A stretch of 64,000 nucleotides of DNA, taken from NCBI RefSeq assembly GCF_000959725.1, contig NZ_CP009322.1:3410001-3474000 (forward strand), read 5' to 3'. This DNA is from Burkholderia gladioli (GTDB lineage: Bacteria > Pseudomonadota > Gammaproteobacteria > Burkholderiales > Burkholderiaceae). Below the pieces are notes generated by a model. It was not told the origin of the DNA. It did no database searches and saw only the letters and a program-made list of their open reading frames with translations. This document shows, one piece after another, positions 25,172 through 33,628 of the stretch (position 1 is the first letter of the stretch; each line of letters opens with the position of its first letter). The translations under genes were made by a program, and so were the position numbers.

Positions 25172-25189
25172 GCTTCGGATAAGCGAAGC
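25172..25189. promoter_or_regulatory. Candidate ArgP binding palindrome
   Basis: GCTTCG (25172-25177) and CGAAGC (25184-25189) form a perfect 6-base inverted repeat with a 6-bp AT-rich centre (GATAAG), a T-N11-A-like LysR box. It sits in the argO/argP intergenic region, 33 bp before argP. Confidence 0.5.
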
Positions 25190-25221
25190 TAATTTCCCTA
25201 ATGTCGATGAAGGAAAACTGA

Positions 25222-26112
25222 ATGCTCGACTACGCCCTGCTGGAGGCGCTGGCCGCGGTGATCCGGCACGGATCCTTCGAACGCGCGGCCAGGGACCTGA
25301 ACGTCTCGCCCTCGGCCGTCTCGCAGCGCGTCAAGCTGCTGGAAGAGCGCGTCGGCAGCGTGCTGGTCAAGCGCGGGCAGCCCTGCGTGGCGACCACCTC
25401 GGGCGCGCTGCTGTGCCGGCATACCGAGCGCGTGCAGTTGCTGGAGGCCGAGCTTTCCGGGCGCGTGCCGCACCTGCCGGGCAGCGTCGGCGCCTGGCCG
25501 ACCTTGCGCGTGGCCGTCAACGACGACAGCGTCGCCACCTGGTTCATCGACGCGGTCGGCCCGTTCTGCGCCGAGAGCAACACCTTGCTCGACCTCGTGA
25601 TCGACGACCAGGACTACACGGCCGAGCGGATTCGCGACGGCAGCGTGCAGGGCGCGATCACGGCGCAGGCCGAGCCGATCCAGGGCTGCCGCTCCACGCG
25701 CCTGGGCCGGATCCGCTATCACGCGGTGTGCTCGCCCGATTTCCATGCACGCTATTTTTCCGACGGGCTCACGCGCGAGGCCCTGCGTCGCGCGCCCTGC
25801 GTGATGTTCAGCCCCAAGGACAGCCTGCAGATGCGCTTCATCCGGCGCGCCGTGCGCACCGATCTCGATCCGCCCAAGCACTGGATTCCGCACGTGGCCG
25901 GTTATCTGCGTGCCTGCGAGACGGGGCTCGGCTGGGGCATGTGTCCGGACCGGATGATCGAGCGGCAGGTGGCGGCCGGCGAGATGATCGACCTCTCGGA
26001 AGGGCGCAGCATCGATATCGAGCTCTACTGGCAGAGCTGGCGGCTCTCGATCGACTGGCTCGACGAGTTCAGCCGCGCGCTGAAGACGCAGGCGGCGCGC
26101 TGGCTCGATTGA
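25222..26112 (+). CDS. argP: ArgP/LysG-type LysR regulator
   Basis: A 296-residue LysR regulator. The HTH (MLDYALLEALAAVIRHGSFE, RAARDLNVSPSAVSQRVKLLEERVG) and the run VLVKRGQPC-x4-SG are diagnostic of ArgP/IciA/LysG. The effector domain includes RVAVNDDSVATWFIDAV, the region that binds arginine or lysine in this group. It is divergent from argO and should activate that gene. The ATG at 25222 follows AAGGA. A terminator lies 20 bp after the stop. Confidence 0.94.
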   Translation: MLDYALLEALAAVIRHGSFERAARDLNVSPSAVSQRVKLLEERVGSVLVKRGQPCVATTSGALLCRHTERVQLLEAELSGRVPHLPGSVGAWPTLRVAVNDDSVATWFIDAVGPFCAESNTLLDLVIDDQDYTAERIRDGSVQGAITAQAEPIQGCRSTRLGRIRYHAVCSPDFHARYFSDGLTREALRRAPCVMFSPKDSLQMRFIRRAVRTDLDPPKHWIPHVAGYLRACETGLGWGMCPDRMIERQVAAGEMIDLSEGRSIDIELYWQSWRLSIDWLDEFSRALKTQAARWLD

Positions 26113-26130
26113 GCCGGCTGGTTCGGCACG

Positions 26131-26160
26131 AAAAAATGGCGCCCAATGGGCGCCATTTGC
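26131..26160. terminator. Bidirectional terminator between argP and fnr
   Basis: Arms AAATGGCGCCC (26134-26144) and GGGCGCCATTT (26148-26158) with loop AAT. The A-run at 26131-26136 gives a U-tract for the leftward fnr transcript; the rightward tail is ATTTGCG. Confidence 0.85.
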
Positions 26161-26203
26161 GTTCGTGGTGGGAAGCGGGAGCGCTGCGCGAGGCAAGGCG
26201 CGA

Positions 26204-26950
26204 TCAGATCGCCTGCAGGCCTTCGAAATCGAGGATATGCACGATGCGGCCCTGCATCGACAGCAGGCCGTTGCGCTGGAACTTCGACAGCGTGCGGCTG
26301 ACGGTTTCGAGCGTGATGCCGAGGTAGCTGCCGATTTCCTCGCGCGTCATGCGCAGGTTGAACTCGGTGGACGAATAACCGCGCGCGAGGTAGCGCCGCG
26401 ACACGTCGAGCAGGAACGCGGCCACGCGTTCGTCGGCGTTCAGGGAGCCGAGCAGGATCGACTGCGTGGTTTCGCGCACCAGTTGCTCGCTCATCAGCTT
26501 GAGCACGCGCGCCTGCAGCGTGCTGGTTTCGGAGCAGAGCGAGCGCAGCGGGGCATAGGGGATCACGCAGACGGTGCTGTCCTCGAGCGCGACGGCGGTG
26601 CGCGGGTGCTGGTTGTCGGCGATGCCGTCGAGGCCGAGCGGCTCGCCGGCGAGATGGAGGCCGGCCACCTGCTCGCGGCCGTCGTGACGCGTGGCGACCG
26701 ACTTCAGCGCGCCCGAGCGCACGGCGTAGAGACTGTCGAAGCCGTCGCCCTCGCGGAACAGCGCATCGCCGCGACGGACCGGGCGTGCCAGGCAGATGAC
26801 CGTCTCGAGCCGTTCGACGGCATCGTTGCTCAGGCCTTGCGGCACGCAGAGATGGCGCATCGAGCAGGTCGAGCAGTGCGCGGCCTGGTGAGGGGACCAG
26901 GAGGGGGAGGGACGGGAGCGGACGGGGGACAGCGGGGTAGGGGTCAGCAT
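26204..26950 (-). CDS. fnr: FNR/ANR-type oxygen-sensing regulator
   Basis: A 248-residue Crp/FNR regulator. The N-terminal cluster ligands C26, C29 and C35 (C-x2-C-x5-C in AHCSTCSMRHLC) and C128 (STVCVIPYAPL) match the four ligands of the [4Fe-4S] centre. The cyclic-nucleotide-binding fold covers about 40-160. The C-terminal HTH contains MTREEIGSYLGITLETVSRTLSKFQ, with E-x2-S-R, the recognition residues for TTGAT-N4-ATCAA sites. It should activate anaerobic respiration and fermentation genes without oxygen. I chose the ATG at 26950 (MLTPTPL) over one 23 codons upstream. The universal stress gene upstream is typical of the FNR regulon. Confidence 0.95.
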   Translation of the reverse strand: MLTPTPLSPVRSRPSPSWSPHQAAHCSTCSMRHLCVPQGLSNDAVERLETVICLARPVRRGDALFREGDGFDSLYAVRSGALKSVATRHDGREQVAGLHLAGEPLGLDGIADNQHPRTAVALEDSTVCVIPYAPLRSLCSETSTLQARVLKLMSEQLVRETTQSILLGSLNADERVAAFLLDVSRRYLARGYSSTEFNLRMTREEIGSYLGITLETVSRTLSKFQRNGLLSMQGRIVHILDFEGLQAI

Positions 26951-27065
26951 GTGGTGCTCGCACAAGGGAATCACAACGGGGTCATTGTCCCACCGGGTTT
27001 TCCATGAGCTGAGCGGCAAAACGCCGCGACGCGAGCTGCGTCGCGGTTGCGTTACGGCAAGGCAA

Positions 27066-27557
27066 TCAGGTTTCCGAATTGTCCGGTTCGGCGGCGGCCG
27101 CCGGCGGATGCGAGGCGGCCGAGGGGATCAGCAGCACCGGCAGCGAGGCCTGCCGCAGGCATTGCTCGGCGATGCTGCCGAGCACCAGGCGCTTGAAGCC
27201 GCGGCGCCCGTGCGTGCCGAGCACCAGCAGGTCGGCCTGGTACTCCTTGGCGGCCTCGAGGATCAGCGAGGAGACGTCGGCCAGCGTGGTGGCCTCGCCG
27301 GTCAGCACGTCGCCCTTCACGCCGGCGTCCTGCATGCGCTGCGCGAATTCGCGGGTCAGGTCGCCGCCCTGCTCGATCAGTTGCGCGCGCAGCACCGAGG
27401 GATCGTAGCCGGGCACGTTGTAGTAGAGGGTCGCGTTCTCGACCGCGTAGAACGCGCGCAGCGTGGCGCGTTCGGAGCGCGCGAGCGCGAGGGCGGAGTC
27501 GAATGCATGACGCGAGGTTTCACTGCCGTCGACTGCGACGAAGATGCGCTGGTACAT
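27066..27557 (-). CDS. Universal stress protein, UspA family
   Basis: A 163-residue USP with one domain: the N-terminal strand IFVAVDGSETSRHAFDSALA with the ATP-site Asp, and the C-terminal G-T-H-G-R-R-G-F-x7-G-S-I nucleotide-binding loop. It is therefore an ATP-binding type. GGAG precedes the ATG at 27557. A Pro/Ala-rich tail of about 15 residues follows the fold. It is codirectional with fnr, 115 bp upstream of it, and such USPs are commonly expressed under oxygen limitation in this genus. No clear FNR box was found before it. Confidence 0.92.
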   Translation of the reverse strand: MYQRIFVAVDGSETSRHAFDSALALARSERATLRAFYAVENATLYYNVPGYDPSVLRAQLIEQGGDLTREFAQRMQDAGVKGDVLTGEATTLADVSSLILEAAKEYQADLLVLGTHGRRGFKRLVLGSIAEQCLRQASLPVLLIPSAASHPPAAAAEPDNSET

Positions 27558-28034
27558 GGTGGCTCCGTGGTGCGTTGAATGAGGGACCGGCCGAGGCCGG
27601 GCGGCGTGTGTGCCTTGCTGGATGGGAGCGTATACGAACGGGCCCCGGCTTGCAGTGCCGTGGATCAAACGCGATTCCGGGAGCCGCGCGGTTCGTATCG
27701 CATGATGCGGCGCATCGAGAGACATCGAACGGTGCATCGAGGCCGACGTGGAGATTCCACGATGTGGGCGGATCGTGAACGCGGCGGCGCGCGCCGATCG
27801 GTGAAAACCCCGCCTTCGGACGGCGAGATGCCCGAGGCGTGGCGCGTGCGCGATCGTCCAGTATCGACGGGTTTTATTTCAACTAGAAGGCACCGGGACG
27901 ACAGAGTATGATTCCCTTTCGAGACGGCGCGGCGGCACGCGCCGGCCGCGCGGCTCCAGCCCGCAACGGGCACCGCGGCACCCTTAACGGACGGCAGTGA
28001 AGAAGAACGCAAGGGACTTAAGGTGGGCGCACTC
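27558..28034. other. Intergenic region between divergent usp and a small gene
   Basis: About 480 bases with promoters for both directions. No full TTGAT-N4-ATCAA FNR box is visible; ATCAA occurs at about 27664 without a partner at the correct distance. No gene recognised. Confidence 0.5.
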
Positions 28035-28271
28035 ATGCACTCGACGACGACGGCATTCACGCATCGCGGCTATCTGTTGAATTGCGCTCCGGCGCGTGCC
28101 AGCGACGGTTCGTTCCAGCCTTACGTGGTCATCTCCCGATCCAGCGACGGCGAACTGGTCGCGAATCGTTTTTTTCCATCCGATCTCCATTTCGGCGACG
28201 AGGGCGATGCGATCGCCCATGCGCGTGACTGGGCCGTGCGCTGGATCGATGCGAGCAGCATGACGGTCTAG
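28035..28271 (+). CDS. Small conserved-looking hypothetical protein
   Basis: A 78-residue protein (MHSTTTAFTHRGYLLNCAPA, then a beta-rich segment SFQPYVVISRSSDGELVANRFFP, then a helix AIAHARDWAVRWID). The composition and the pattern of strands followed by a helix look like a real small domain of the kind common in Burkholderiales, with no known function. An in-frame GTG at 28023 could be the true start, since neither has a clear ribosome-binding site. It precedes the serine acetyltransferase by 230 bp on the same strand. Confidence 0.65.
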   Translation: MHSTTTAFTHRGYLLNCAPARASDGSFQPYVVISRSSDGELVANRFFPSDLHFGDEGDAIAHARDWAVRWIDASSMTV

Positions 28272-28501
28272 GCGTGCTCCCCGCGCCCGCCACGCCCTGG
28301 TTTCCCGATTCCGAGTCGCGCGGGCCTGGCCCGGCGCCATCGCGCGTGCCTCGCTGCCGCAACGGAGCGCGTCGGCGCCCGGCGCGGGCCGCGTTTCGCG
28401 GGCGCGGACGAAACGCGGTAATCTTGTCGATCCTGTCATTCACCTTTTTCAAACAGCGCGCCCGTTCGTTACGTATGCTACGAACGGCCGTCCACCGCAC
28501 C

Positions 28502-29452
28502 ATGTCGAAATCGTCCTCTTCGTCCCTCGCCCGCAGCTGGGGTCTTGAACAGATCGTCGCCGAACTGCGCGAGTCGCGCGAAACGCTGCATCGCACGCGG
28601 CACCCGCGCGGCATTCGCGAACTGCCCTCGCGCGATGCGATCTGCAAGATTGTGACCGGCCTGCGTGCATCGCTGTTTCCGACGCATTACGGCGCGCCCG
28701 ACCTGACCGACGAGAGCGTCGATTTCTACGTCGGCCACACGCTGGAGAGCACCCTGCGCGTGCTGCACGAGCAGGTGCGCCGCGCGCTGCCGTTCCTGCC
28801 CGAGTACGCCGATGCGGAGCCGGGCCCGCTCGACGAACGCGCGTTCGAGATCGCGCGCACCTTCGGCGAGCAGTTGCCGGCGATCCGCGCGCTGCTGGTC
28901 AGCGACATCCAGGCCGCCTACGCGGGCGACCCCGCCGCGCAGCACATCACCGAGATCCTGCTCTGCTACCCCGGCGTGCTGGCGATGATGCACCACCGCC
29001 TCGCGCATGCGCTGCACAAGCTCGGCGTGCCGCTGCTGGCGCGCTTCATCAACGAGATCGCGCATTCGGCCACCGGCATCGACATCCACCCCGGCGCGAC
29101 CATCGGGCCGAGCTTCTTCATCGACCACGGCACCGGCGTGGTGATCGGCGAGACCGCCATCATCGGCGAGCGCGTGCGCGTCTACCAGGCCGTCACGCTC
29201 GGCGCGAAGAGCTTCCCCGCCGACGGCGACGGCACGCTGGTGAAGGGCAACGCGCGCCACCCGATCGTCGAGGACGACGTGGTGATCTATGCCGGCGCGA
29301 CCATCCTCGGGCGCGTCACGATCGGGCGCGGCTCGGTGATCGGCGGCAACGTCTGGCTCACGCACAGCGTGCCGCCGGGCAGCAGCGTGGCGCAGGGCAA
29401 GGTACGCGAGGGCGAGCGCGGCGCCGGCGAGAACGGCGAGGCGCAAGCCTAG
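28502..29452 (+). CDS. epsC: Serine O-acetyltransferase, EpsC/CysE-like
   Basis: A 316-residue enzyme. An alpha-helical N-terminal half (to about residue 180) is followed by a left-handed beta-helix of hexapeptide repeats: GIDIHPGATIGPSFFIDHG, TGVVIGETAIIGERVRVYQA, VTLGAKSF. The catalytic Asp/His pair is in the FIDHGTG and HPGA region. It transfers acetyl from CoA to L-serine, the first step to cysteine. The N-terminus is longer than in E. coli CysE, as in the EpsC subgroup. Start is ATG 28502; an ATG at 28475 in frame is possible. It is followed by a terminator. Confidence 0.92.
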   Translation: MSKSSSSSLARSWGLEQIVAELRESRETLHRTRHPRGIRELPSRDAICKIVTGLRASLFPTHYGAPDLTDESVDFYVGHTLESTLRVLHEQVRRALPFLPEYADAEPGPLDERAFEIARTFGEQLPAIRALLVSDIQAAYAGDPAAQHITEILLCYPGVLAMMHHRLAHALHKLGVPLLARFINEIAHSATGIDIHPGATIGPSFFIDHGTGVVIGETAIIGERVRVYQAVTLGAKSFPADGDGTLVKGNARHPIVEDDVVIYAGATILGRVTIGRGSVIGGNVWLTHSVPPGSSVAQGKVREGERGAGENGEAQA

Positions 29453-29464
29453 GCAGGAAGCATG

Positions 29465-29499
29465 AAAAACAGGCGCCACGTTCGTGGCGCCTGTTTCAA
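29465..29499. terminator. Rho-independent terminator after the serine acetyltransferase
   Basis: Arms AAACAGGCGCCAC (29467-29479) and GTGGCGCCTGTTT (29484-29496) around GTTC. A-rich before and T-rich after, so it can also serve leftward transcription. Confidence 0.85.
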
Positions 29500-29632
29500 A
29501 CGGTATCGAAGGTGAGGTTTTTCGGGAGCCGCCGCAATCGAGGGCGATGCGCCGCGAGCAACGATCGACCCGCTTGATCAGGGTTCCGAATCAAGGCGCC
29601 TTCGAACCAGGCGCCTGACGCTGTCGTCCGAC

Positions 29633-30436
29633 TCAGCTGCCGCGCGCCGGCGAGCGATGCTTGTAGAGCACGTCCTGGTCGACGCGAATCAGGTTCTGTC
29701 CCGCATCCACCACGAAATCCACGCCGTTGTAGGCGCTGCCCGTCAGCAGCAGGATCGCGTTGGCGACATCCTCGGGCCCCGCGATGCGCGCCAGCGGCGT
29801 GGAGGCTCGGCTCGCATGCGCGAAATCGGCCTCGGTCTGGTCGTCGCTGGGCAGCATCAATCCCGGGAACACCGCGTTGACGCGCAGCACCGGCGCGGCC
29901 GACATCGCCAGCATCTGGGTCAGGTTGCCGAGCGCGGCCTTCGCGACCGTGTAGCTGAAGTGGTCGCGATGGAAGTTTTCCTTGATCTTCTGGTCGATCA
30001 CGTTGATCACCACGCCCTGCCGGCCGGCGGCCTTGGCACGCTCGTAGAAGGCCCGGGCGAGCAGGATCGGCGCGCGGCAGTTGACTGTCCAGGCGCTGTC
30101 GAAGGCGGCCAGGTCGAAGCCGGGGAAGTGGTCCTGCCAGAACACCGAGGCGTTGTTGACCAGCACGTCGAGCCGCCCGAAGCGGGCATGGACAGCCGCG
30201 ATCAGCGCATCGCAGGCCGCGGCGTCGGCCAGGTCGGCCTGCAGCGCGATGGCCTCGCCGCCGTCCGTGCCGATCTCGCCGACGGCCTCGGCGGCCGCCT
30301 CGGCCGAGCGGTCGTAGTGGACCGCGACGCGATAGCCGCGCGCGCCGAAGTGCCTGGCGAAGGCGCGGCCCGCGCGACGCGCGGCGCCCGTCACCAGCAC
30401 CACGGGCGCCTCGCGCAGATCGGTGTCGTGCGGCAT
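29633..30436 (-). CDS. folM: SDR-family pteridine/dihydromonapterin reductase (FolM-like)
   Basis: A 267-residue short-chain reductase. The cofactor motif is T-G-A-A-R-R-A-G-R with the double Arg typical of NADPH-dependent pteridine reductases (FolM/PTR1). Other motifs are NNASVFWQDHFPGFD, INVIDQKI and Y-T-V-A-K. The start ATG (30436-30434) overlaps the folE stop TGA by one base (30438-30436), so the two are translationally coupled. FolM reduces dihydromonapterin to the tetrahydro form and can back up dihydrofolate reductase. Its fusion in one operon with folE, whose product feeds the same pterins, supports this role. Confidence 0.87.
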   Translation of the reverse strand: MPHDTDLREAPVVLVTGAARRAGRAFARHFGARGYRVAVHYDRSAEAAAEAVGEIGTDGGEAIALQADLADAAACDALIAAVHARFGRLDVLVNNASVFWQDHFPGFDLAAFDSAWTVNCRAPILLARAFYERAKAAGRQGVVINVIDQKIKENFHRDHFSYTVAKAALGNLTQMLAMSAAPVLRVNAVFPGLMLPSDDQTEADFAHASRASTPLARIAGPEDVANAILLLTGSAYNGVDFVVDAGQNLIRVDQDVLYKHRSPARGS

Positions 30437-31098
30437 CACGTGTTCGTCAGGTTGACCGAGGACGGATTCGACACGATCGAGAGGAATTCGCGACGCGTGG
30501 ACGGATCGGTGCGGAAGGTGCCGAGCATGCGCGAGGTGACCATCTCGACGCCGGGCTTGTGGATGCCGCGCGTGGAGATGCACTGGTGGGCGGCTTCGAG
30601 GATCACGCCCACGCCCTTGGGCTGCAGCACCTCGAACAGCGTGTCGGCGATCTGCACCGTCATCTTTTCCTGGATCTGCAGACGCTTGGCGAAAGCGTCC
30701 ACCAGCCGCGCCAGCTTCGAGATGCCGACCACGCGGTGGTTCGGCAGGTAGGCCACGTGCGCGCGCCCGATGATCGGCACCATGTGGTGCTCGCAATAGC
30801 TCTCGAAGCGGATGTCCTTCAGCACGATCATCTCGTCGTAGCCTTCCACCTCGCTGAAGGTGCGCGCGAGGATGTCCTTCGGCTCGAGCTGGTAGCCCTT
30901 GAAGAATTCCTCGTAGGCGCGCGCCACGCGCGCGGGCGTGTCGAGCAGGCCCTCGCGGGCGGGATCGTCGCCGGCCCAGCGCAGCAGGACGCGCACGGCG
31001 TCCTCGGCTTCGGCGCGGCTCGGGCGCTCGACGATCTGAGTGGTCTTGCCGGCCACGGGCTCGGCTGCCGCCTTGCCGGCGGTCTTGCGTTTGGACAT
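30436..31098 (-). CDS. folE: GTP cyclohydrolase I
   Basis: A 220-residue FolE. The zinc ligands are C102 and H105 ([20 protein letters not shown]) and C173 (AHQCISTRG). The GTP-binding run [21 protein letters not shown] is intact. It opens GTP to 7,8-dihydroneopterin triphosphate, the first step to folate and monapterin cofactors. The N-terminal 25 residues are Lys/Ala-rich and probably disordered. The downstream FolM-like reductase starts inside its stop codon. Burkholderia genomes often carry more than one folE paralogue; this one is tied to pterin reduction rather than to other folate genes. Confidence 0.96.
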   Translation of the reverse strand: MSKRKTAGKAAAEPVAGKTTQIVERPSRAEAEDAVRVLLRWAGDDPAREGLLDTPARVARAYEEFFKGYQLEPKDILARTFSEVEGYDEMIVLKDIRFESYCEHHMVPIIGRAHVAYLPNHRVVGISKLARLVDAFAKRLQIQEKMTVQIADTLFEVLQPKGVGVILEAAHQCISTRGIHKPGVEMVTSRMLGTFRTDPSTRREFLSIVSNPSSVNLTNT

Positions 31099-31214
31099 GC
31101 TCTCGGGCTCCTAGGATTGCCGCCTGGCGCGGCTGACCGGGCATTGTTTCATGGTTTTGACGCCGATGCCGCGCCTTGCCCCGGATAGGGTTATTCGACG
31201 GCGCCCGCAGGGCT

Positions 31215-32138
31215 TCATTTCGGCCATTCGTCCAGCGCGTCGTTGAACAGGTCGGCCACCATGCCGCGCAGCCAGGCCGTGCGCGGATCGTTGTGGTACT
31301 TGCGATGCCAGTGCTGGCGCAGGTCGAAGCGCGGCAGCGGCAAGGGCGGCTCGACCAGGGTGATCGAGGCGTGCTCGGCCACGTAGGCATAACCGATCGC
31401 GTGCGGCACGGTGGCGATCAGGTCGGTGCGGCCCAGGATGAAGGGCAGGCTCATGAAGTGCGGCGTCTCCAGCACCGCGCGCCGCTGCAGCCGCGCCTTC
31501 GCCAGGTGCTGCTCGAGGATCTCCTGGCTGCGCCCCTCGGCGCGCACCACGGCGTGGCCGCAGGCGAGGAACTGCTCCAGCGTGAGCGGCTTGCCGGCCA
31601 GCGGATGGCCGCGTCGCATCAGGCAGATGAAGCGATGCGTGAACAGACGCTGCTGGAAGAAGTTGCTGCCGCCCAGGTCGGGGAAATAGCCGACCGCCAG
31701 GTCGACGCTCCCCGCCTCCAGCCCGCGCTCGATCTCCGCGTGCGGCAGCGACACCGAACGCAGGTTCGCGCGCGGCGCGCGCCGCGCCAGCTCCTGCAGC
31801 AGCCTGGGCAGGAACACGATCTCGCCGACGTCGGACAACGCGATCGAAAAGGTGCTGGTATCGGTCGCCGGATCGAAATCGTGCGGCGCGACCAGCCCGC
31901 GGCGGATCTGCGCGAGCGCGTCGCGCGCGGCCGGCACCAGGGCCAGCGCGCGCGGCGTCGGCTCCATGCCGCGCGAGGTGCGCACGAACAAGGGATCGCC
32001 GAAATGCTCGCGCAGCCGGCCCAGCGCCGCGCTCACGCGCGGCTGGCTGACGCCGAGCAGGTCGCCGGCGCGGCTCACGTTGCGCGTCTCGTCGAGCGCT
32101 ACCAGGTAGGGAATCAGGTTCAGGTCGAGTTCGGACAT
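31215..32138 (-). CDS. LysR-family regulator, NodD/LinR-like branch
   Basis: A 307-residue LysR protein. The N-terminus LDLNLIPYLVALDETRNVSR, the HTH SQPRVSAALGRLREHFGDPLFVRTSRGMEPT and the C-terminal HRKYHNDPRTAWLRG are typical of the NodD/LinR/SyrM branch, which usually responds to aromatic compounds. It is divergent from pobA (115 bp), so it is the likely activator of 4-hydroxybenzoate hydroxylation here. Known PobR proteins are mostly AraC- or IclR-like, so a LysR at this position is a variant arrangement. The palindrome at 32149-32163 lies just upstream of its start. Confidence 0.92.
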   Translation of the reverse strand: MSELDLNLIPYLVALDETRNVSRAGDLLGVSQPRVSAALGRLREHFGDPLFVRTSRGMEPTPRALALVPAARDALAQIRRGLVAPHDFDPATDTSTFSIALSDVGEIVFLPRLLQELARRAPRANLRSVSLPHAEIERGLEAGSVDLAVGYFPDLGGSNFFQQRLFTHRFICLMRRGHPLAGKPLTLEQFLACGHAVVRAEGRSQEILEQHLAKARLQRRAVLETPHFMSLPFILGRTDLIATVPHAIGYAYVAEHASITLVEPPLPLPRFDLRQHWHRKYHNDPRTAWLRGMVADLFNDALDEWPK

Positions 32139-32148
32139 GCCTCACCAC

Positions 32149-32163
32149 TATCGGAATTCGATA
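32149..32163. promoter_or_regulatory. Palindrome in the lysR/pobA intergenic region
   Basis: TATCG and CGATA arms enclose GAATT, centred about 10 bp upstream of the LysR start codon and about 100 bp before pobA. The size and position suit a LysR binding site serving both divergent promoters. Confidence 0.55.
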
Positions 32164-32223
32164 TGGAACATATCTCCAAAATGGCATTGCCGCATAGTCG
32201 GCGAAGCCCGAACATCCGTTTCA

Positions 32224-32234
32224 CTAATCGAATC
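32224..32234 (+). promoter_or_regulatory. 11-mer shared with the pcaI upstream region
   Basis: CTAATCGAATC occurs 20 bp before the pobA start codon and again at 33499-33509 inside the first PcaR-like box upstream of pcaI. A common regulator of pobA and the pca genes would explain it. Confidence 0.45.
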
Positions 32235-32253
32235 AATGTTCAGGAGACGAACA

Positions 32254-33483
32254 ATGCGTACCCAGGTCGCGATTGTCGGCGCCGGCCCCGCCGGGCTGCT
32301 GCTTTCCCATCTTCTTCGCCTGCAGGGCATCGACGCGGTGCTGGTCGAGGCGCGCTCGCGCGAGTATTGCGAGAACCGGATCCGCGCCGGCGTGCTGGAG
32401 CAGGGTACCGTCGACACGCTCAACGAAGCCGGGCTCGGCGAGCGCATGCGCAGCCAGGGGCTGGTGCATCACGGCATCGAGCTGCTGTTCTCGGGCGAGC
32501 GGCATCGCATCGACCTGTCGGCGCTGACGGGCGGCCGCGCGATCACCGTCTACAGCCAGCACGAGGTGGTGCGCGACCTGATCGCCGCCGGCATCGAGCA
32601 GGGCCACGCGATGCATTTCGAGGTGAGCGAGGTGGCGCTGCACGAGGTGACCGGCGAACGGCCGGCCGTAACCTTCCGGCGCCAGGACGGCGTGGCCGAG
32701 CGCATCGATTGCGACTTCATCGCCGGCTGCGACGGCTTCCACGGCATCGCGCGGCAGACCATTCCCGAGGCGCTGCAGCGCTGCTACGAGCGCGTTTATC
32801 CCTTTGCCTGGCTCGGCATCCTGGCCGACGCGGCGCCCTCGCTCGACGAGCTCGTCTATGCCCACCACGAGCGCGGTTTCGCGCTGTTCTCGATGCGCTC
32901 GCCCAGCGTCACGCGGCTCTACCTGCAATGCCGCCCCGACGAGGATCTCGCGCAATGGTCCGACGCGCGGATCTGGGACGAACTGCACACGCGCTTCTCG
33001 AACGGCAGCGGCTGGACGCCCACCGAAGGCGCGATCACGCAGAAGAGCGTCACGCCGATGCGCAGCTTCGTGTGCGAGACCATGCGCCATGGCCGGCTGC
33101 TGCTGGCCGGCGACGCCGCCCACATCGTGCCGCCGACCGGCGCCAAGGGCATGAACCTGGCGGTGGCCGACGTGCGGACGCTGTCGCGGGCGCTGGCCGC
33201 CCACTATCGCGGCGACGCCGCGCCGCTCGACGCCTATTCGTCGACCTGCCTGGAACGCGTCTGGCGCGCCGAGCACTTCTCCTACTTCATGACCAACATG
33301 CTGCATGCCTCGCCCGAGGACACGCCCTTCGTCGATCGCCTCAAGCTGGCCGAGCTGAAGTACGTGACGCGCTCGCCCGCGGCGGCGCGCGCGCTGGCCG
33401 AGAACTACGTCGGCCTGCCCTTCGACGACGCGGCCGCCTCCGCATCACCCCGCCTTGACAAGGCCGCGAGCGAGATTCTATGA
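32254..33483 (+). CDS. pobA: 4-hydroxybenzoate 3-monooxygenase
   Basis: A 409-residue flavoprotein hydroxylase. FAD motifs: GAGPAGLLLSHLL near residue 9, CDFIAGCDGFHGIAR (the DG motif) and GRLLLAGDAAHIVPPTGAKGMNLAVADV (the GD motif). It converts 4-hydroxybenzoate to protocatechuate with NADPH and O2. CAGGAG precedes the ATG at 32254. The product enters the beta-ketoadipate route, whose later genes pcaI, pcaJ, pcaB, pcaD and pcaC follow at once. The ring-cleaving pcaGH, pcaF and pcaK genes are not in the window and must be elsewhere. Confidence 0.96.
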   Translation: MRTQVAIVGAGPAGLLLSHLLRLQGIDAVLVEARSREYCENRIRAGVLEQGTVDTLNEAGLGERMRSQGLVHHGIELLFSGERHRIDLSALTGGRAITVYSQHEVVRDLIAAGIEQGHAMHFEVSEVALHEVTGERPAVTFRRQDGVAERIDCDFIAGCDGFHGIARQTIPEALQRCYERVYPFAWLGILADAAPSLDELVYAHHERGFALFSMRSPSVTRLYLQCRPDEDLAQWSDARIWDELHTRFSNGSGWTPTEGAITQKSVTPMRSFVCETMRHGRLLLAGDAAHIVPPTGAKGMNLAVADVRTLSRALAAHYRGDAAPLDAYSSTCLERVWRAEHFSYFMTNMLHASPEDTPFVDRLKLAELKYVTRSPAAARALAENYVGLPFDDAAASASPRLDKAASEIL

Positions 33484-33493
33484 TCGCCGCATC

Positions 33494-33527
33494 GTTCGCT
33501 AATCGAATCTGAGTTCGAAATACGAAC
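33494..33527 (+). promoter_or_regulatory. Two tandem PcaR-like (IclR-type) boxes before pcaI
   Basis: GTTCGCTAATCGAAT (33494-33508) and GTTCGAAATACGAAC (33513-33527) both have the layout GTTCG-N5-CGAA(T/C) and match the described PcaR box GTTCGATAATCGCAC at 12 and 11 of 15 positions. Their centres are 19 bp apart. They lie about 100 bp before the pcaI start, where the activator would contact RNA polymerase. Confidence 0.62.
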
Positions 33528-33529
33528 AA

Positions 33530-33551
33530 ATCGGGCCAAGGACGGCCCGAT
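33530..33551 (+). other. Hairpin in the pcaI leader
   Basis: Arms ATCGGGCC (33530-33537) and GGCCCGAT (33544-33551) with loop AAGGAC. It has no U-tract and sits in the probable 5' leader of pcaI; it could stabilise the mRNA. Confidence 0.4.
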
Positions 33552-33628
33552 GCGGCGTGCCTTCGGAGGAAGTCCGGCGCGCTGTCCGACGCGCGCGTGG
33601 CGCGGCGCGGATTCCCTCAGGAAGAGCC

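Noticed and set aside
27600..28020. FNR box upstream of the universal stress gene
   Set aside because: ATCAA near 27664 has no TTGAT partner at the 4-bp spacing.
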